From Neckera pumila (lineage: Eukaryota > Streptophyta > Bryopsida > Hypnales > Neckeraceae), in the NCBI GenBank assembly GCA_963969595.1, contig OZ018416.1, forward strand, positions 15,020,065-15,084,064: DNA of 64,000 nucleotides. Direction: 5' to 3'. Of the stretch, positions 47,191-59,179 are shown in pieces. The position numbers and the translations under genes are program-made. Each line of letters begins with the position of its first letter. Position 1 is the first letter of the stretch. The notes under the pieces are model-generated. The model saw nothing but the letters and a program-made list of their open reading frames with translations, had not been told where the DNA came from and searched no databases.

Positions 47191-48245
47191 GCTCACATTT
47201 GCTCTTGTTTGTGACAAGATCTGGTTAGCAACCCAGTCAAAGGTGTACATTGTCAATCCCTCTGGCACTCCAAAGATAAATTTCATTTGATTTTATAATC
47301 ATTAGCTGTTGGTTATGTGATCTTTGAAACGCTACATTGTTATGAACTTGGGGGGACTGGGTTTTGTTTGCATGGAAATTGGAACAAACTATTTGGATAT
47401 CAAGGTTTACAAGATGAAGCATGTGCATGTGCTCTACTTGAATTCGACAATCACATTTTCAATGTATATTTGTTCCACGTTTGCCAAATGATGTTCATAA
47501 TCACATGTATTTTCTGCATCGTTTGTGTTTGTTTTGTGGCATTTGTGCTTTGATTGTATCATTGCATTGTGCTTGAGTTAGAGATCAAGATGCAGACCTA
47601 GGGAGTGCAGGTAGACCATGGGCCTCGCAAGATTTTCTGATGTGCACAAAGGGTGTGGATTTCACTCAACAAAATACATGATTTTCATAAACATTCATAC
47701 TCAAGAAAAGTGTCTCTCAATTTATAACATAGAAGACCTATGTTAGATTTGTTTTGTAGGTCTATAGCAAGTTGTTCACCCTTGCTTACACTCCCAACTT
47801 TGCATAACCACGTGGCACGTCTCTAGCAGCTCTCAATGCTCTAAAGCAAGGGACCAACCTCTTATAGGACCAAACAATGTCAAAGATATGCCAAATCTAT
47901 ATTTTAGAGTGATTGCTTAGGCCTGTGATTGTTATAAGCCTTGGCTTACTTTTTTAGAGTCCATTCAAATTCTACCTCTTGCAATGACTTGGATGGGGGA
48001 CCTTTTTTCATATGGTCCCTCAAAGATTTGTTAAATAAACCTATTTGGAGCATAAGTGTAAATGCTCTAAGTCAAACATTATACCAAGCAAACAAAGATT
48101 CCCACATGTTATTAAATCAAGCTTCATTATTATTTGAGATCCTCCAAAATATGACAACAAATTATCCTTTTTATCTTTGAATAGAACCAAATTTCTTGCA
48201 GCTCATCCATGTCAGAGTCCCCCAAAATAGTTTGGTTCCAAGCTC
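47191..48245. other. intergenic DNA, nothing recognised
   Basis: Plus frames at 47317-47553 and 47941-48180 are of moderate length but have no motif, homology or gene context that I can support. Confidence 0.35.
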
Positions 48246-48248
48246 ATG

Positions 48249-48326
48249 CACTAGAAGAAATTTGCGCTAGACATAACAAATATGGAGGGTAGTTTTTGTT
48301 GTGTTCAACGCAAATTTCTTCTAATG
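48249..48326. mobile_element. 78-bp CACTA-type MITE remnant with ATG duplication
   Basis: The ends are CACTAGAAGAAATTTGCG and CGCAAATTTCTTCTAATG, flanked by ATG at 48246-48248 and 48327-48329. It is an extremely short internal deletion form. One base in the right end is changed (TAATG for TAGTG). Confidence 0.8.
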
Positions 48327-48329
48327 ATG

Positions 48330-48950
48330 GTAGTAGGATTTCTTCATGGTTGTTTGGTAATCTCTTATAACGTGGTTTGGCTTGGTGCCACATGGAGGCC
48401 GTTCTGTTAGTGTATGCAAAGCCTCATATGGCTTAAAACAATTATCAAAGACTTGGTACCAAAGACTTCATCATCTTCTTCTGTATAATGGATTTTTTCC
48501 ATTGATGTAGGGCTTTTATTTCTAGCGAAATTTCTCCAGATTGTCAGGAATTTGACCTCTCTAGCTTTGTCCTTCCAAAAATTGGCCTCTATAGTGAGGC
48601 CAACAATGGGAACACTGATCCTAAAAAAAGCTGTGCATCGATGTTGACTCTAATATCTATATCAAATGTTTAAAATCAAATTCTATCATAATAGCTATAT
48701 ACAATGAAAATTGCATTCTTTTAAGCAATAACTTTAAAACTATGCAAATTGAAAAAAATCTTTTAAATCATTCCTTTGACATGACTGACAAGGGTAAATT
48801 CCAATCTTGTATTGGTCTACAAATTCCTTGACCTCATGAAAAAAACAATCATAATCAACCAAACAAAATATTTGTATTTTGAGTGTACTAAAACGCTTTC
48901 AAATGGATAATTCCAACACTAGATCTATTCTATTGGAAGCAAGATTCAAA
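48330..48950. other. intergenic DNA, nothing recognised
   Basis: No coding frame, RNA gene or terminal repeat was identified. Confidence 0.4.
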
Positions 48951-49251
48951 CATTAGGGGACATTTGAGGCCTCTAGAAGATTGCAAGTTCCCTTGCGTTC
49001 CTTGACTGCGGGAACGCAGGGGAAGCAGCTGGCTGATGTGGTCGACACCGTGCCATGTCATTTTCTGCAAAAAAATAAAAAATAAAAAATTTGCTTAGAA
49101 TGATATTTTGGGCAAAACTTTTATTTTATTTTATTTTTTTAATTTTGAAAAAAATAAATCTGACAGCTCATACTGACTGTTCACAGAATCGGGACAGCAT
49201 TGGGAACGGGCCTGAAACGGTCTTTTAGAGGCCTCAAATGTCCTCTAATGC
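48951..49251. mobile_element. ~300-bp MITE, GCATTAGATGACATTTG family, copy 3
   Basis: The ends are CATTAGGGGACATTTGAGGC and GCCTCAAATGTCCTCTAATG. Shared inner blocks are GCGGGAACGCAGGGGAAGCA, GGCTGATGTGG, GTGCCATGTCATTTT, CTGACAGC and GAACGGGCCTGAAACGGTC. This copy has the best-preserved ends of the three. Confidence 0.75.
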
Positions 49252-49295
49252 CTTAAAAAAAAATTGTCCTTCAACCTTTGAAGAACAAGAAGCTT

Positions 49296-49893
49296 TTAAC
49301 CCCTAAAATCCCATTGTCCCTACGGGGGACAAAATGGATTTTGGGCAGGTTCCTATGAGCTCAATTTTTAATAAGACTTTCTAAAACTTTTCCATAAGAT
49401 AGAAAAACTTATTAGCTTTTGGAGAATGTAATTTTTATTTCAATCGGTGCCTGAGAGAAAAAGTTATGCCCAAATAAGCTCAAAATAGGGGAGAAGGGGC
49501 AACAAAATTTTTTTGCAAAATATTAAATTTAATTTTTTTAATTTTTTTTCCTTATAGATTATATTTTTGCCTATTTGGGAAGTTTTGATTCATTTCATTT
49601 GGATTTTTTATGAGAAAGTTATAGACAGTCTTGTTTTTTGGGCAATTAGAGCATCTTCTTGAAAAAAACTTTTTCTTTCACTTTGAATGCTGATATCTTT
49701 CAATCCGTATAGTCAAACATCACAAAACTTTTACTGTACAAAGTGTACATGATCTGTACAAAGTGTAGTACAAGATCCTACAATTAATTTCTTAAAAAAA
49801 ATATTTTTTCTGATCTTTTAGATGAACGCAACAAAAGTAGCAGTTTTGTGTGATTTTTGACAAAAAAAATGGCCTTGGGACTTTAGGGGTTAA
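49296..49893 (+). mobile_element. piggyBac-like non-autonomous element, type A, 598 bp
   Basis: TTAACCCCTAAAATCCCATTG at 49296 and CTTGGGACTTTAGGGGTTAA ending at 49893, with intact TTAA on both sides. Both arms match the termini of the large element at 34549-40798. It is the shortest complete type A copy, consistent with internal deletion. Confidence 0.9.
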
Positions 49894-49924
49894 AGATATC
49901 CCATATTCATAAGCTATTGGTTCT

Positions 49925-50693
49925 TTAACCCCCAAAATGTACTTGAGTATGTTTTCATAAAAAACTCTCCAAAATTGTCATTTCTAGTACAAATACCAAA
50001 GTTTAACCAAGAGAATCATTTTTCAACATATGTAACTATAGAATCTTGTTGTATAAAGGTTTGAAAAGATGTGGAAAATTTTCACAAATTTCCACATGTA
50101 GATTGCAGGATATTAGCGTTTGAGTTGACAAAAGGTTTTTTTTGGGCCCTGCGCAAAACCAGGTAGTTGCAAAACCAGATAGCTGCAAAACCAAGTAGCT
50201 TACAAGGTAACATTTGTATGAAAAAAATGTCCATGTTGGTGGTGTTTCTTTGGATTCATTCTTCAAGGCAAGTTGGCTACATGCTTGAAAAATTTCAGAT
50301 CAATATGTAGGAAAAAAATAGTAAATAGAAAGAAGTAGAAAATGATTCAAAATACTAAATTGTTAAGAATTTAGTTATAGAATTGAAAATTGCCAATTCC
50401 ACTGCTTATAATGTTGTAATAAATAAACTACATTCAATGATATACATTGAAAACTGATTTAAATAAAGGATTTCAATCTTTATCTTAAAGTAGAGAATCC
50501 ATAACTACCTGCAAACTAAAACTCCTTATTAATTTCATCTCATTAATCAAAATAAAATAATACAAAGCTTTTCACATATGTATTAAGCTTTTCACATATC
50601 TATAAAATCATTTAAAATTTTTATTTTTTAAAAAACTGCTTTTTAAAAAATTTGAGCTATTGGGAATTCCCAAATTGTCCTTTGGGTTTCTAG
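49925..50693 (+). mobile_element. piggyBac-like type B element, internally deleted
   Basis: The left end is TTAACCCCCAAAATG at 49925. The body follows 20560-21484 (TTGTCATTTCTAGTACAAATACC, shared arm). The right end is probably TTGTCCTTTGGGTTTCTAGA at about 50674-50693, resembling GGTCCTTTAGGGATTTAGA of the other copy. It preserves CATTAATC at 50541-50548, the empty version of the site filled at 33177-33606. Confidence 0.65.
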
Positions 50694-51948
50694 ATTCTTT
50701 TTTTTTAAAGTTTGCAATTTAGAATAGGTAAAATTATACAAAAATCCATAAAAAGAGTGTAGAACCAAAATAGGGTTGTACCATATCCATTATAGTATTT
50801 GGTCTAGTTTTGATTTTATACCTAAAACGTCCCTAAACCTCACCGAGAGATAGAGTCTAAACCACAAGATAGCGGATTTTAGAGGATTTTAGTCATATAG
50901 CCCCAGCAGGGCTAAATCCCACTGGAAGGTGGCGGTGTACGTCTAGATTGGTCCTACAAAGTCACAAAGAGTCATATATCCGATCCTATGTTAGGTTTTG
51001 AATTCCCCATTATATCGACAAATTCCCGGAAATCCCAGTTGTTAGCATGCAGGAGCCACTAAATTCAAGATGGGGCCGTGGAAGAATCTACAGCCCAAAG
51101 ATGGTGTTTTAGAATGAATCCCATGCCAGGAGTCCAACGGCAAAATTGATTTGCCAAGATTCCCTCAATTGCAAAAGATTCCCGCGCCATTGACAATTCA
51201 AGGAGACGGCTGATTTAGGTCTTCACTAACCAATTGTGCCAGGTACGGAAACGCACCTCCAAATCTTTTGCAAGGCTCCCTGAGAGGTCCCACAAAAATT
51301 CCCGGCATCTTCCAACTTACAGAAGAACCTTTTCCGGGCGGTCAATTGTTCTAACCTCCAACAAGAATTTCTTATAAATTACCTAGGTTGCAGTAAAATC
51401 TCACTAAAAATTAGGATAGCTTGTTTTATGCTAATAATGCATTTAGATAAATTTTGCGGCATTCCGATAGCATCTGATACCCGAACCAGCAAGATTCCTC
51501 GAGAATTAATCACGTTACGACATCCCCGCGACATTGACCGGCATTTTGGGGGCCACACGACGGCAAAACAGCATCAACAAGGAGTCTTTTCCTACTCCCT
51601 TTGACCTTCTGGAAACCCCATGCTAGTTACTTTTCTCAAAATAGGAAACCTCCAAGGGTTGAAAATTTACCACGATTGGGTTTTTAATTTGAGCTAGCCT
51701 ACATTGGGTTTTTGATCCCGGTACAAGGGGTATGGGGGTCTTAGACTAAAAATGGCGTTCTAGATCCAATGGCGCAGTCCGTTTGACATTTGGAGTTAAT
51801 TTCCAAAAGTTAGGAGGTTGGTCTAGCATAGGTAGTAAAAGTGAAAATCTAGGATTAGGATGAAAATCTTTGAGGATGAGGGTGAAAATTTGAGTTGATA
51901 AGGTTACTAGTAGGAATTTAGGGAGGAGGGAGTGAGTTCTTGGAAACC

Positions 51949-51956
51949 TATAAAAG
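51949..51956 (+). promoter_or_regulatory. TATA box of the long repeat, copy 2
   Basis: TATAAAAG is followed by CCACTTTCCTCTCTAAAATC, aligned with the box at 6286-6293 in copy 1. Confidence 0.5.
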
Positions 51957-52849
51957 GGCTCCACTTTCCTCTCTAAAATCATCCCCATACTTGTTTTTGG
52001 ATCCGTGGATCCAAGTCATTTTGGATATTTTGGCGTTTAAAGCCAAAAACCTCTACGGTGTTTTTGGAGCACTTTTGACTCCTTTTGTTGCTATTTTTCA
52101 AGCTTTGAAGGTCCTTGGGGGTCCTTCTTTCTTGTCTTGTATACGTTTGTGTATGTTGATGTGTACTTTTGTTGTTATTTGAGGGTCTTCCTACCCTTGG
52201 TGGGTCCCCGTGAACTAACCGTGTGTTTTAAGAGTTTTTGAGTCTTATACTAACCTTTGAGCAACCTCCCTCCGTACATTGGCGTATGCCGCTTTGGGGG
52301 CTTCTAGCGTATGGAGTTGTGGGTCATTTTCGTATCCTAACGTGGTTTTTTCCTTACTTACATGTTCTCACCTTCTTCTAACATCCTTCTTGTTGTGTGG
52401 ACCCCCCCTTGTGACAGCAAAGCTTTGGCTTATAACTGAGTCAAGTCCTACGGTGTGTGTTAAACAGTCCCAGACGGCGGAGCTTTGAACCCCTAGAATG
52501 TCGTAAGTCCTAAAATTGGTGTTAAATTCAATTTTACGGCGGAGCTTTGAACCTCTATGACCTTTAGTCCCAAAGTCTAGTTTCCAAGACCTTCTTAAAA
52601 AAGTCCAGAGTCTAGCTTCCAAGACAATTAGTTTTAGCAAGCCCATCTTATCCAAAGTTGCACGCATTTGTTTTCTTTCTTAGTGTTGTCCTTGTTGTTG
52701 TCCCTCAGGTTTTAGCACCCTAGCCTACCCAAGTCTATACATCCATTTTTAGTCATGGAAGAAAAACTTGCCTAAGTCCATCTCCAACCCAACAAAGAAA
52801 AAGGATCCCAAGTGAAAGAAAAAAAAAAAAAATAGAACACCCCCCTCCC

Positions 52850-53120
52850 AGTCCAGAGTTGGGGTCTGGGGAGTTGGGGTCTAGGGAGTCGGGATCCATT
52901 CGGGGAGTCGGAGTCTGGGGAGTTGGGGTCCAGTTCAAGGAGTCGGGGTCTGGGGAGTCGGGGTCTAGTTTGGGGAGTCAGGATCTAGTTAGGGAGTTGG
53001 GTCCAGTCTAAGGGGTCGGGTCCAGTTCGGAGAGTCAGTTCGCAAAGAGGCAAGTTGTAGGGTTTTGGATCCAGCAGTCGTAGGGTTTGGGGATCCAGCA
53101 GTCCAGGGGAGTCGGGGGGG
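52850..53120 (+). repeat. G-rich minisatellite (GGGGAGTCGGGGTCT) with G run
   Basis: About fifteen degenerate units of GGGGAGT(C/T)GGGGTCTG(G) lie on the plus strand, ending in a run of about 13 G near 53115. Repeated GGGG tracts with short loops have G-quadruplex potential. The array sits within the long repeat where copy 1 has a different GC-rich array. Confidence 0.8.
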
Positions 53121-53727
53121 GGGGGGGTCAAGCTAGTTGGCCCTCCTTTGTTTTTTTGGTCTTTTGGTTTGGGTTCCTAGATTTAAAAACTAGGGAGTAG
53201 CATTTATTTTAGGAAAAAAACCTGACAACAAAATACAAAGGGAAGAAAAGGGAGGGGAGAGAGTAGAAGCCGCACTTCCAACGAACTAAAAACCTGCACA
53301 CAAAACTTTCGAACCACCTCTCTCTTGTTACACCAAAACGAAGCTAAAAAGAATGGAGGGAGACTAGAGAAAGAGAAGGTGATGTAGAGAGAGGAAGAGA
53401 GAGACGATAAATAGTGTGCTAGTAGGAAGGCTAGGAGGAATAGGAAAAAATCTAAAAAGAAGCCTTGGTAGCCGTTAGAATAGGATGGGGGGTATAACGA
53501 CGTCAGAACTTTGTAAGAGGCAATTTGGCACATTTATGCCTATTAGTTGTCAAAATTGGTTGTGTAAGACTTCCATCAAAACATTTGGTGGAATAGTTCT
53601 AAGGTAGAAGGAAGGAAGGAAAAAAAAAGGAGGCCAAAGGTGGAAAGAAGAAAATTAGATTAAAATCAATTGCAAGTCTCCGACCTTTAAGCCGTGGGCA
53701 TTATTGAAAAGAAAATAAAAAATTACG

Positions 53728-53790
53728 ATGGAAAACAAGGATGCGTACGTGAACATGGACGAGGTCGTCTCTAACACCAGCAGTGATGAG
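53728..53790 (+). other. conserved mini-exon candidate in the long repeat, copy 2
   Basis: 21 codons from ATG (MENKDAYVNMDEVVSNTSSDE by frame, partly conserved in copy 1) end in phase 0 at GAG|GTAAGC, a consensus donor. It would be the first coding exon of an element transcript starting near the TATA box 1.8 kb upstream. Confidence 0.4.
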
Positions 53791-53879
53791 GTAAGCCATT
53801 CAGACTAATCCTTATTCTCCTTTCCTAATTCCTTCTTGATTTTTCCCTGAATAATCTTCAATCCCAATTTAACAAGTAG

Positions 53880-54720
53880 AAATTAGTGACAATTAGCAGT
53901 TAGATTCAAAAGTAGAAATTAGGAAAAAATTAGGAAGTTAAAAGTCCAGTTAGGATAAACTTGAAAAAAATTAAATTAGAAATTAAATCTTAAAATTAGA
54001 ATTAGCAGGTTAATTTTAAGGGTTAATTTAGAAAGAAAAAGTTAAACCTAAATTAGGACGTAAACGTGGAAGTTTGGTTTAGAGGTTAAAACTTTGAATT
54101 AGATTAAGAAGTAAAAATCTAGAATTAAATTAGAGGTTAAAAGCTTAGAGCAAGAATTTAGGGGTTAAAATTTAGAAGTAATTTAGAAGTAAAGGTTAGA
54201 GTAATATTGGGACATTGGAAAATTAGGTTAATACTAAGGAGTGAAAATTTAGAGACAATTTAGAAGTAAATCCTTAAGATAAAGTTTAGGGGCTAAAACC
54301 TAGAAGTGATTTAGAAGTCAAAAATCTAGAGTAAAACTTAAGGATTAAGATTTAGAAGTAATTTTAAAAGTAAAAACCTAGAGTTAATTTAGAAGTTAGA
54401 AATTTGGAATAAAACTTAGAACATCGCCATAGCAACTCGCCAAACTGGCCCGGCCAAGCAAATCAAAGGAAGACCTTTACTATTAGCTTTGTGTAAGCGG
54501 TTCATTACCATTGATATGTTTGACCAGGCCAGTTTGGCGAGTTGCTGTGGGGCTGCTCTTAGACGTTAAATTTTTAGAATAATACTTTGAAGGTAGGAAG
54601 AGAGAGTAAAAATTTAGAAGTAATTTTTGAAAGGTAAATTAAAGTTTGGGTTAAAATAGAAGGGTAAAAGATTAAAATTAAAAGTCAAAAGCTAAGAATA
54701 AAATTGAAGTAGAAGTAAAA
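53880..54720 (+). repeat. degenerate AT-rich minisatellite, copy 2
   Basis: Irregular repeats of TTAGAAGTAA.TTAGAGTAAAA. It is interrupted by a 140-bp MITE at 54419-54558. The homologous tract is 8400-8840. Confidence 0.6.
54419..54558. mobile_element. Tourist-like (PIF/Harbinger) MITE with TTA duplication
   Basis: The ends are GAACATCGCCATAGCAACTC and GAGTTGCTGTGGGGCTGCTC, with TTA at 54416-54418 and 54559-54561. The 30-bp arms include GCCAAACTGGCC and GGCCAGTTTGGC. It is GC-richer than its host tract, is absent from the paired repeat copy, and is therefore a recent insertion relative to the repeat. Confidence 0.8.
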
Positions 54721-55129
54721 AACCTAACATCAAAGTGGAATAGTAGAACAATTCAAAGGGATAAAACATAGAAGTTCATGTAGAAGGTTAAAAATCACCA
54801 ACCAATTGAGACAGTCAACGAGTAGAAAATCACAAGGGAAAGCACCATGGAAGGGACATAGGATAGAAGAAGCGTCCAAATAGGCTATTTTTGTCCTTTA
54901 TTTAGCCAAGCTGTCCTCTTGGATTAGCAATTAGTTAGTGGGCACTTGTACACTGATCCTAGCTACAACTACTGCCATCCACAGAACTAGGAAACTTAGC
55001 AAAGCTCCGTTGTTTGGAAGGCATAGTGGACCGCACTCGCAAAAACACCCATACATCTGAAGATAGTGGATAAAAGGCTAGAACCGGGAGGGTGTCCGTG
55101 CTATTACCAAAGGTGGGTAATAAAGCGCC

Positions 55130-55285
55130 CACAGCTGCCCGGGGTATCTGCCGAGCAATAAAAATTACATATCATACAATAATTTCTTAACAACATAGTC
55201 AAAAGTTATGAAAATTATTGGGTTTTAAGGCTACTCCTCAGGCACATGTTGTATGGAAATTTCAAAAAAAAAAAAAAAAAAAACT
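55130..55285 (+). repeat. fragment of a type B piggyBac-like element ending in poly-A
   Basis: GCTGCCCGGGG..CCGAGCAAT.AA..TACATATCATACAATAA parallels 21291-21420 without either terminus. It ends in about 20 A residues at 55264-55283. It abuts the conserved end of the long repeat exactly. Confidence 0.6.
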
Positions 55286-58200
55286 TTGTTAGATTATAGA
55301 GGATTACAAACAAATTTCTTTAAAAGGAATTGAAGACCGTAGAGAGAAAGAAACAACTTTGATTATTCTTTATGAAACTGGTATATTTAACTTTATGAAA
55401 CTATTCACTAAAAGTCCCAAATCAAACTGTGATATCGACAAATATCAAGGCTCCATATGGTGTTGAGTAGAGAGAGGTTTGCCTTGGGAAATCACAGAAA
55501 TCCTGGCTACAACCAAAAATGCCTTGGGAACAAAAAAAGTCGAATTTGTGTAAAAAACTCTTCAAATTTGATTGTTGATTCTTCTACATTATTGTAGAAC
55601 CATCAATCCACCCATCTAAGGATGATAAAGGCAAGTGAGCTTGTCACCCACCAATTCACCAAATATTTTAACTACAATAAATAAGGATGATGAAAGTAAA
55701 TGAACTTGTCATCCACAAATTCATCTTACTATTAGTTCTGGCTTAAGAATCGTTGTGTAAAATTTTCAAACTCAATTGTTGAATCTTCTATACCATTGAA
55801 GAATTGCTCTCCATTGGCTTATCATGTATGGCTCTAGGTTAGCTCAAGGGTCAAGGTAGGAATAAAAAACTAAGGAATATGGGACAGGTAAATTGGGATG
55901 GCTAGACTACAAGCCGAGCCTTCCAAATGATGGGATCCTAAAATTCAAACTCCCGGTGACCAGCTCTAACTAGGCTTTAGTTTTCACCGTGAGAACAAGT
56001 AAGTCTCGACCATGTGGATCATTTATCCTATTTCGCCATCACAACACAAAATGAAGCTAAGCATCGATTTTATCCAAGCCGTCCACAACAACAATTTTTT
56101 TTAATGAAAGCCAAGCCACAAGCCACAATACATAGTACACAACATACAAACTCTTCCTCCAAGTCTCACTCTAATTTCAAAGCTGAACTTTGAATGAATG
56201 CTACCATTTTTTGAAAACTTCAAATGGCATGAATAATAGCTTTTTGGAAAGCTAACACAAATTTCTACACTTCCTTTAAATCTCAATTTATTTCAATATG
56301 CTATTCAATATCTATGGCCGCCTAAAGTTTAGGCCTATAAAAGGGAGGGTAGGAGACCCTCTTTCACTTCAAACTCACAAATCATTCATATAAACTCCAA
56401 ATTGAATGAACGATAGCTTTTTAGAAAGCTAACAACATCTTGTACACTCCCTAAAAGTTTCATTACAAACAAAAGACTTGTCCATTTATATGGTTGGTCA
56501 AAGTCTCAGCCACTCTTCATAAGAGGCAGCAAACCTCCCTCTACTCAAACTAGTACAACCTTTGATTTCTAACTCCAATTGAAGCTAGTAAGATCAAATT
56601 GAAAATACAAAATTATGATAGACAACTTCTTCAATTTCCATTCTCAAATTTTCAAAACATTACACGTCATGGCTCTCCAAACATCTCTTCTTATAACTTA
56701 CAACAAGGAAGAAGATGAAAGTGTTCATCACCTTATCTCCCACCTCAATCACTCAAATTAAGTGGACTACCATCCATGCTTTCATCACATGGCTAACTTA
56801 ACATCCATTGGCCATCATAATTGATCACATAATTAGTTTTCTATCTTTTTCCTAAAGATAAAACACCTCAAAGTTAAATTAGAAGATAAACTATCTCCAT
56901 CTTTTCTTCTATAACTTCACATACACTCAAAATAAAATTAGAAACTGATTTTAAGTATGAAAAATAGGATTTAACATTTGTCTAATAGAGGTAAAAAACA
57001 AAATTTCAAGAATATATCACTCCATCTTCCAGTTGCGGTTCTTCATCTTGAGACTCAAAAAAAATCCTCCAATTCAATATATTAAAACCCAAAGCAAAAA
57101 CTAAAACTAAATTCTACAACTAATAATTCTATAAATCAAATCCTAGCAAAATAGCATAGAAATAAATTTTTTTACATAATGTATGCATTTGCAAAGCGAC
57201 AACAACAGTGCAACCAATATTCTAGACGCCAACACGCACAAAACAAAAGACAAAAACACTCAAATAAGAAACTATTGTAATTGAAAGCAAAACATAAATT
57301 GTAACGTGCAGAAGAATGGAGCGGACATTGTTGGTGATGGAAGCACATACCATCCAGACCAACCAAATCACAAGGAAGATAAGGGCCTTACCCTCTTTTA
57401 GACCTGAAGATCATTCCCTCATGGTATAAATGTGCAAGTAGAAAAATGATTCAATTAGATGGTAAAATAGGTCAAAGTACAAATTCGTATGTGTTTTTCT
57501 ATGAGGGAATCAATTTATTAGAAAAACAACTTGTTTGTCAAGTTTTACCTTCAAGAAACTGATTTATAGTTCTCAATTTTTATAGTTACAATTTTTTTGA
57601 AAAAGCTAAAATGGTTTACAATGTGGTATCTTAAATCAAATTCATGACCAAGTGAATAAAACAAATTTGACTTTTACAAAAGTAAAATTCCATTTCTGGT
57701 GAATTATTTCATTTAAATTTTATGGTTTTACATAACAATTGATTGAAAAATATTGATGATGAAATTGTTTAAGTTCAATTGCATAGATATATAGGAAACA
57801 TCCATATGCACATCTTTCATATTAAAAAACACACTATTAAATAACAAAAATATGATCTACAAAGAATTCAATTCGAGGTGCCGTATGGCTAAAATTTATA
57901 AAATAGATATCTCATTAGTACATAAGTTTGTGGCGTTTTAATAAAAATCAATCTAATGTGGTCTATACAATTTTTGTACTACCAAATAGTGCAATAGTCA
58001 TCCACCTTTCATCTAAAAGTCATTCAACTGTTCACACAAATTTAACCAAATTCATCTAAAATTTTGAAGAGATTTTGCACTAAATAATCAAATTCGTACA
58101 CTATTTGAATAAACTTAAGTAGGTTTGAGCATATTGTACAAAGTGGATTAATTAATACTATATCTAGTGCTTGGTGGTCAATCCATGGGCATTCCTTGCT

Positions 58201-58855
58201 AAACATTCAGTTAAAGTTGAGAGATGTAATTTGACAAATGCTCAAAAATAAAAATATTTGTCTTTTTTCAATACAATTTTAAAATAATAAAAAAAGTCCC
58301 AAAAGTTTTGGCATCTATTTTTAGAAGTAGGTGTAGCCATCCCCATCCCCATAAATGTTATATAATCTGAAAAATATTGATTTCATGGAAGTAAAACCTT
58401 TTCTAATTGCAAGGGTTGTAGAAGACATTTTAGGGTTCTTCTTCAACATGACTCAACACATCATCGTAATGCCAAGTCTGGTTTTCAAGACAAATTTGTC
58501 ACCATTCCATTGGATAGTCAGAAAAGTGTTATAACTCATAACGCAGTCCCTCTTTCTACGCCTTTAGATTTGCAAAAAGTACATATACATAAGTCTATGA
58601 TGCACTATTAGACTTGGCATTATGTCCTGGCATACTGCTTGAGAGCCTCTGGGCTCATTATCTAGTCCATTGCCATCACAAGAACGGAATCGTGGTCTGC
58701 TTAGCTAATTAAGCTCTATCGCCACAGCCAGGTCAACTCCCAATTTGACGCCTCAATAGCACATGCATCTAGCATGCAAGCTGCATAGCCCTCCCTTTGC
58801 ATCATATTGCGCTGCATTTCGTCTGTTACGACTACAATGTGGCTGCTTAGTAACG
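55286..58855. other. 3.5 kb of AT-rich DNA without recognised genes
   Basis: A loose duplication (AAGGATGAT..AA.GTGA.CTTGTCA.CCA) occurs at about 55618-55735. An inverted pair, ATGCCAAGTCTGG (~58470) and TAGACTTGGCAT (~58610), may mark a decayed TIR element. No coding frame, LTR pair or RNA gene could be supported. Confidence 0.4.
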
Positions 58856-58858
58856 AAC

Positions 58859-59177
58859 ACTACAAGAGAATGCAGCATTTGCAATGGTTTTGCAATGCCC
58901 ACGAATTTTGTTTCAATGATTTTGCAATGGTTTAATATAAAGTATTGCACTATGTTTGCAATGGTTTAGAATTTGCAACAGTTTAGAAATGCAATAGCAT
59001 GGATTCAGTGCCCAATACTTTTATATTGAATTAATCATTGCAACAGTTTTGCAATGGTTTTGCAATGCATTGATTCTTTTTTTATTTCCAAACTAAGTTC
59101 CTTTACACATTGTTTCATTGCAAAACCATTGCAAATGCATTGCTAGTATGTTGCAGTCACTGCTTTCTGTTGTAGTG
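58859..59177. mobile_element. CACTA-type MITE with GAA target duplication and internal repeats
   Basis: The ends are CACTACAAGAGAATGCAG and CACTGCTTTCTGTTGTAGTG, flanked by GAA at 58856-58858 and 59178-59180. The interior is made of repeated TTTGCAATGG/CCATTGCAAA words in both orientations. No coding capacity. Confidence 0.85.
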
Positions 59178-59179
59178 GA

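Larger units (their letters stand above)
51019..55129 (+). mobile_element. long LTR-like repeat, copy 2
   Basis: It matches 4434-9231 in order, from ATCGACAAATTCC to AGCGCCCACA. It includes the TATA box (51949-51956), the mini-exon (53728-53790) and the AGAAGTTAAAA-rich tract. It lacks the type B insertion found in copy 1 at the site equal to 51506-51509, and instead carries a G-rich array (52850-53120) and a Tourist-like MITE (54419-54558). The exact left boundary lies between 50694 and 51019. The terminal CA and the lack of coding sequence fit a solo LTR or a gutted LTR retrotransposon. Confidence 0.6.

Noticed and set aside
47317..47553. Plus frame with Cys/Phe/Val-rich hydrophobic end
   Set aside because: No family resemblance. 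The hydrophobic run comes from TTTGTGTTTG-type simple sequence.
50661..55129. Reading the long repeat as TG...CA from 50661, inserted in the type B element
   Set aside because: The bases at 50674-50693 look like the type B right end, and the flanking 5 bp (GCTAT and GCTGC) do not match well. The left limit was therefore left at 51019.
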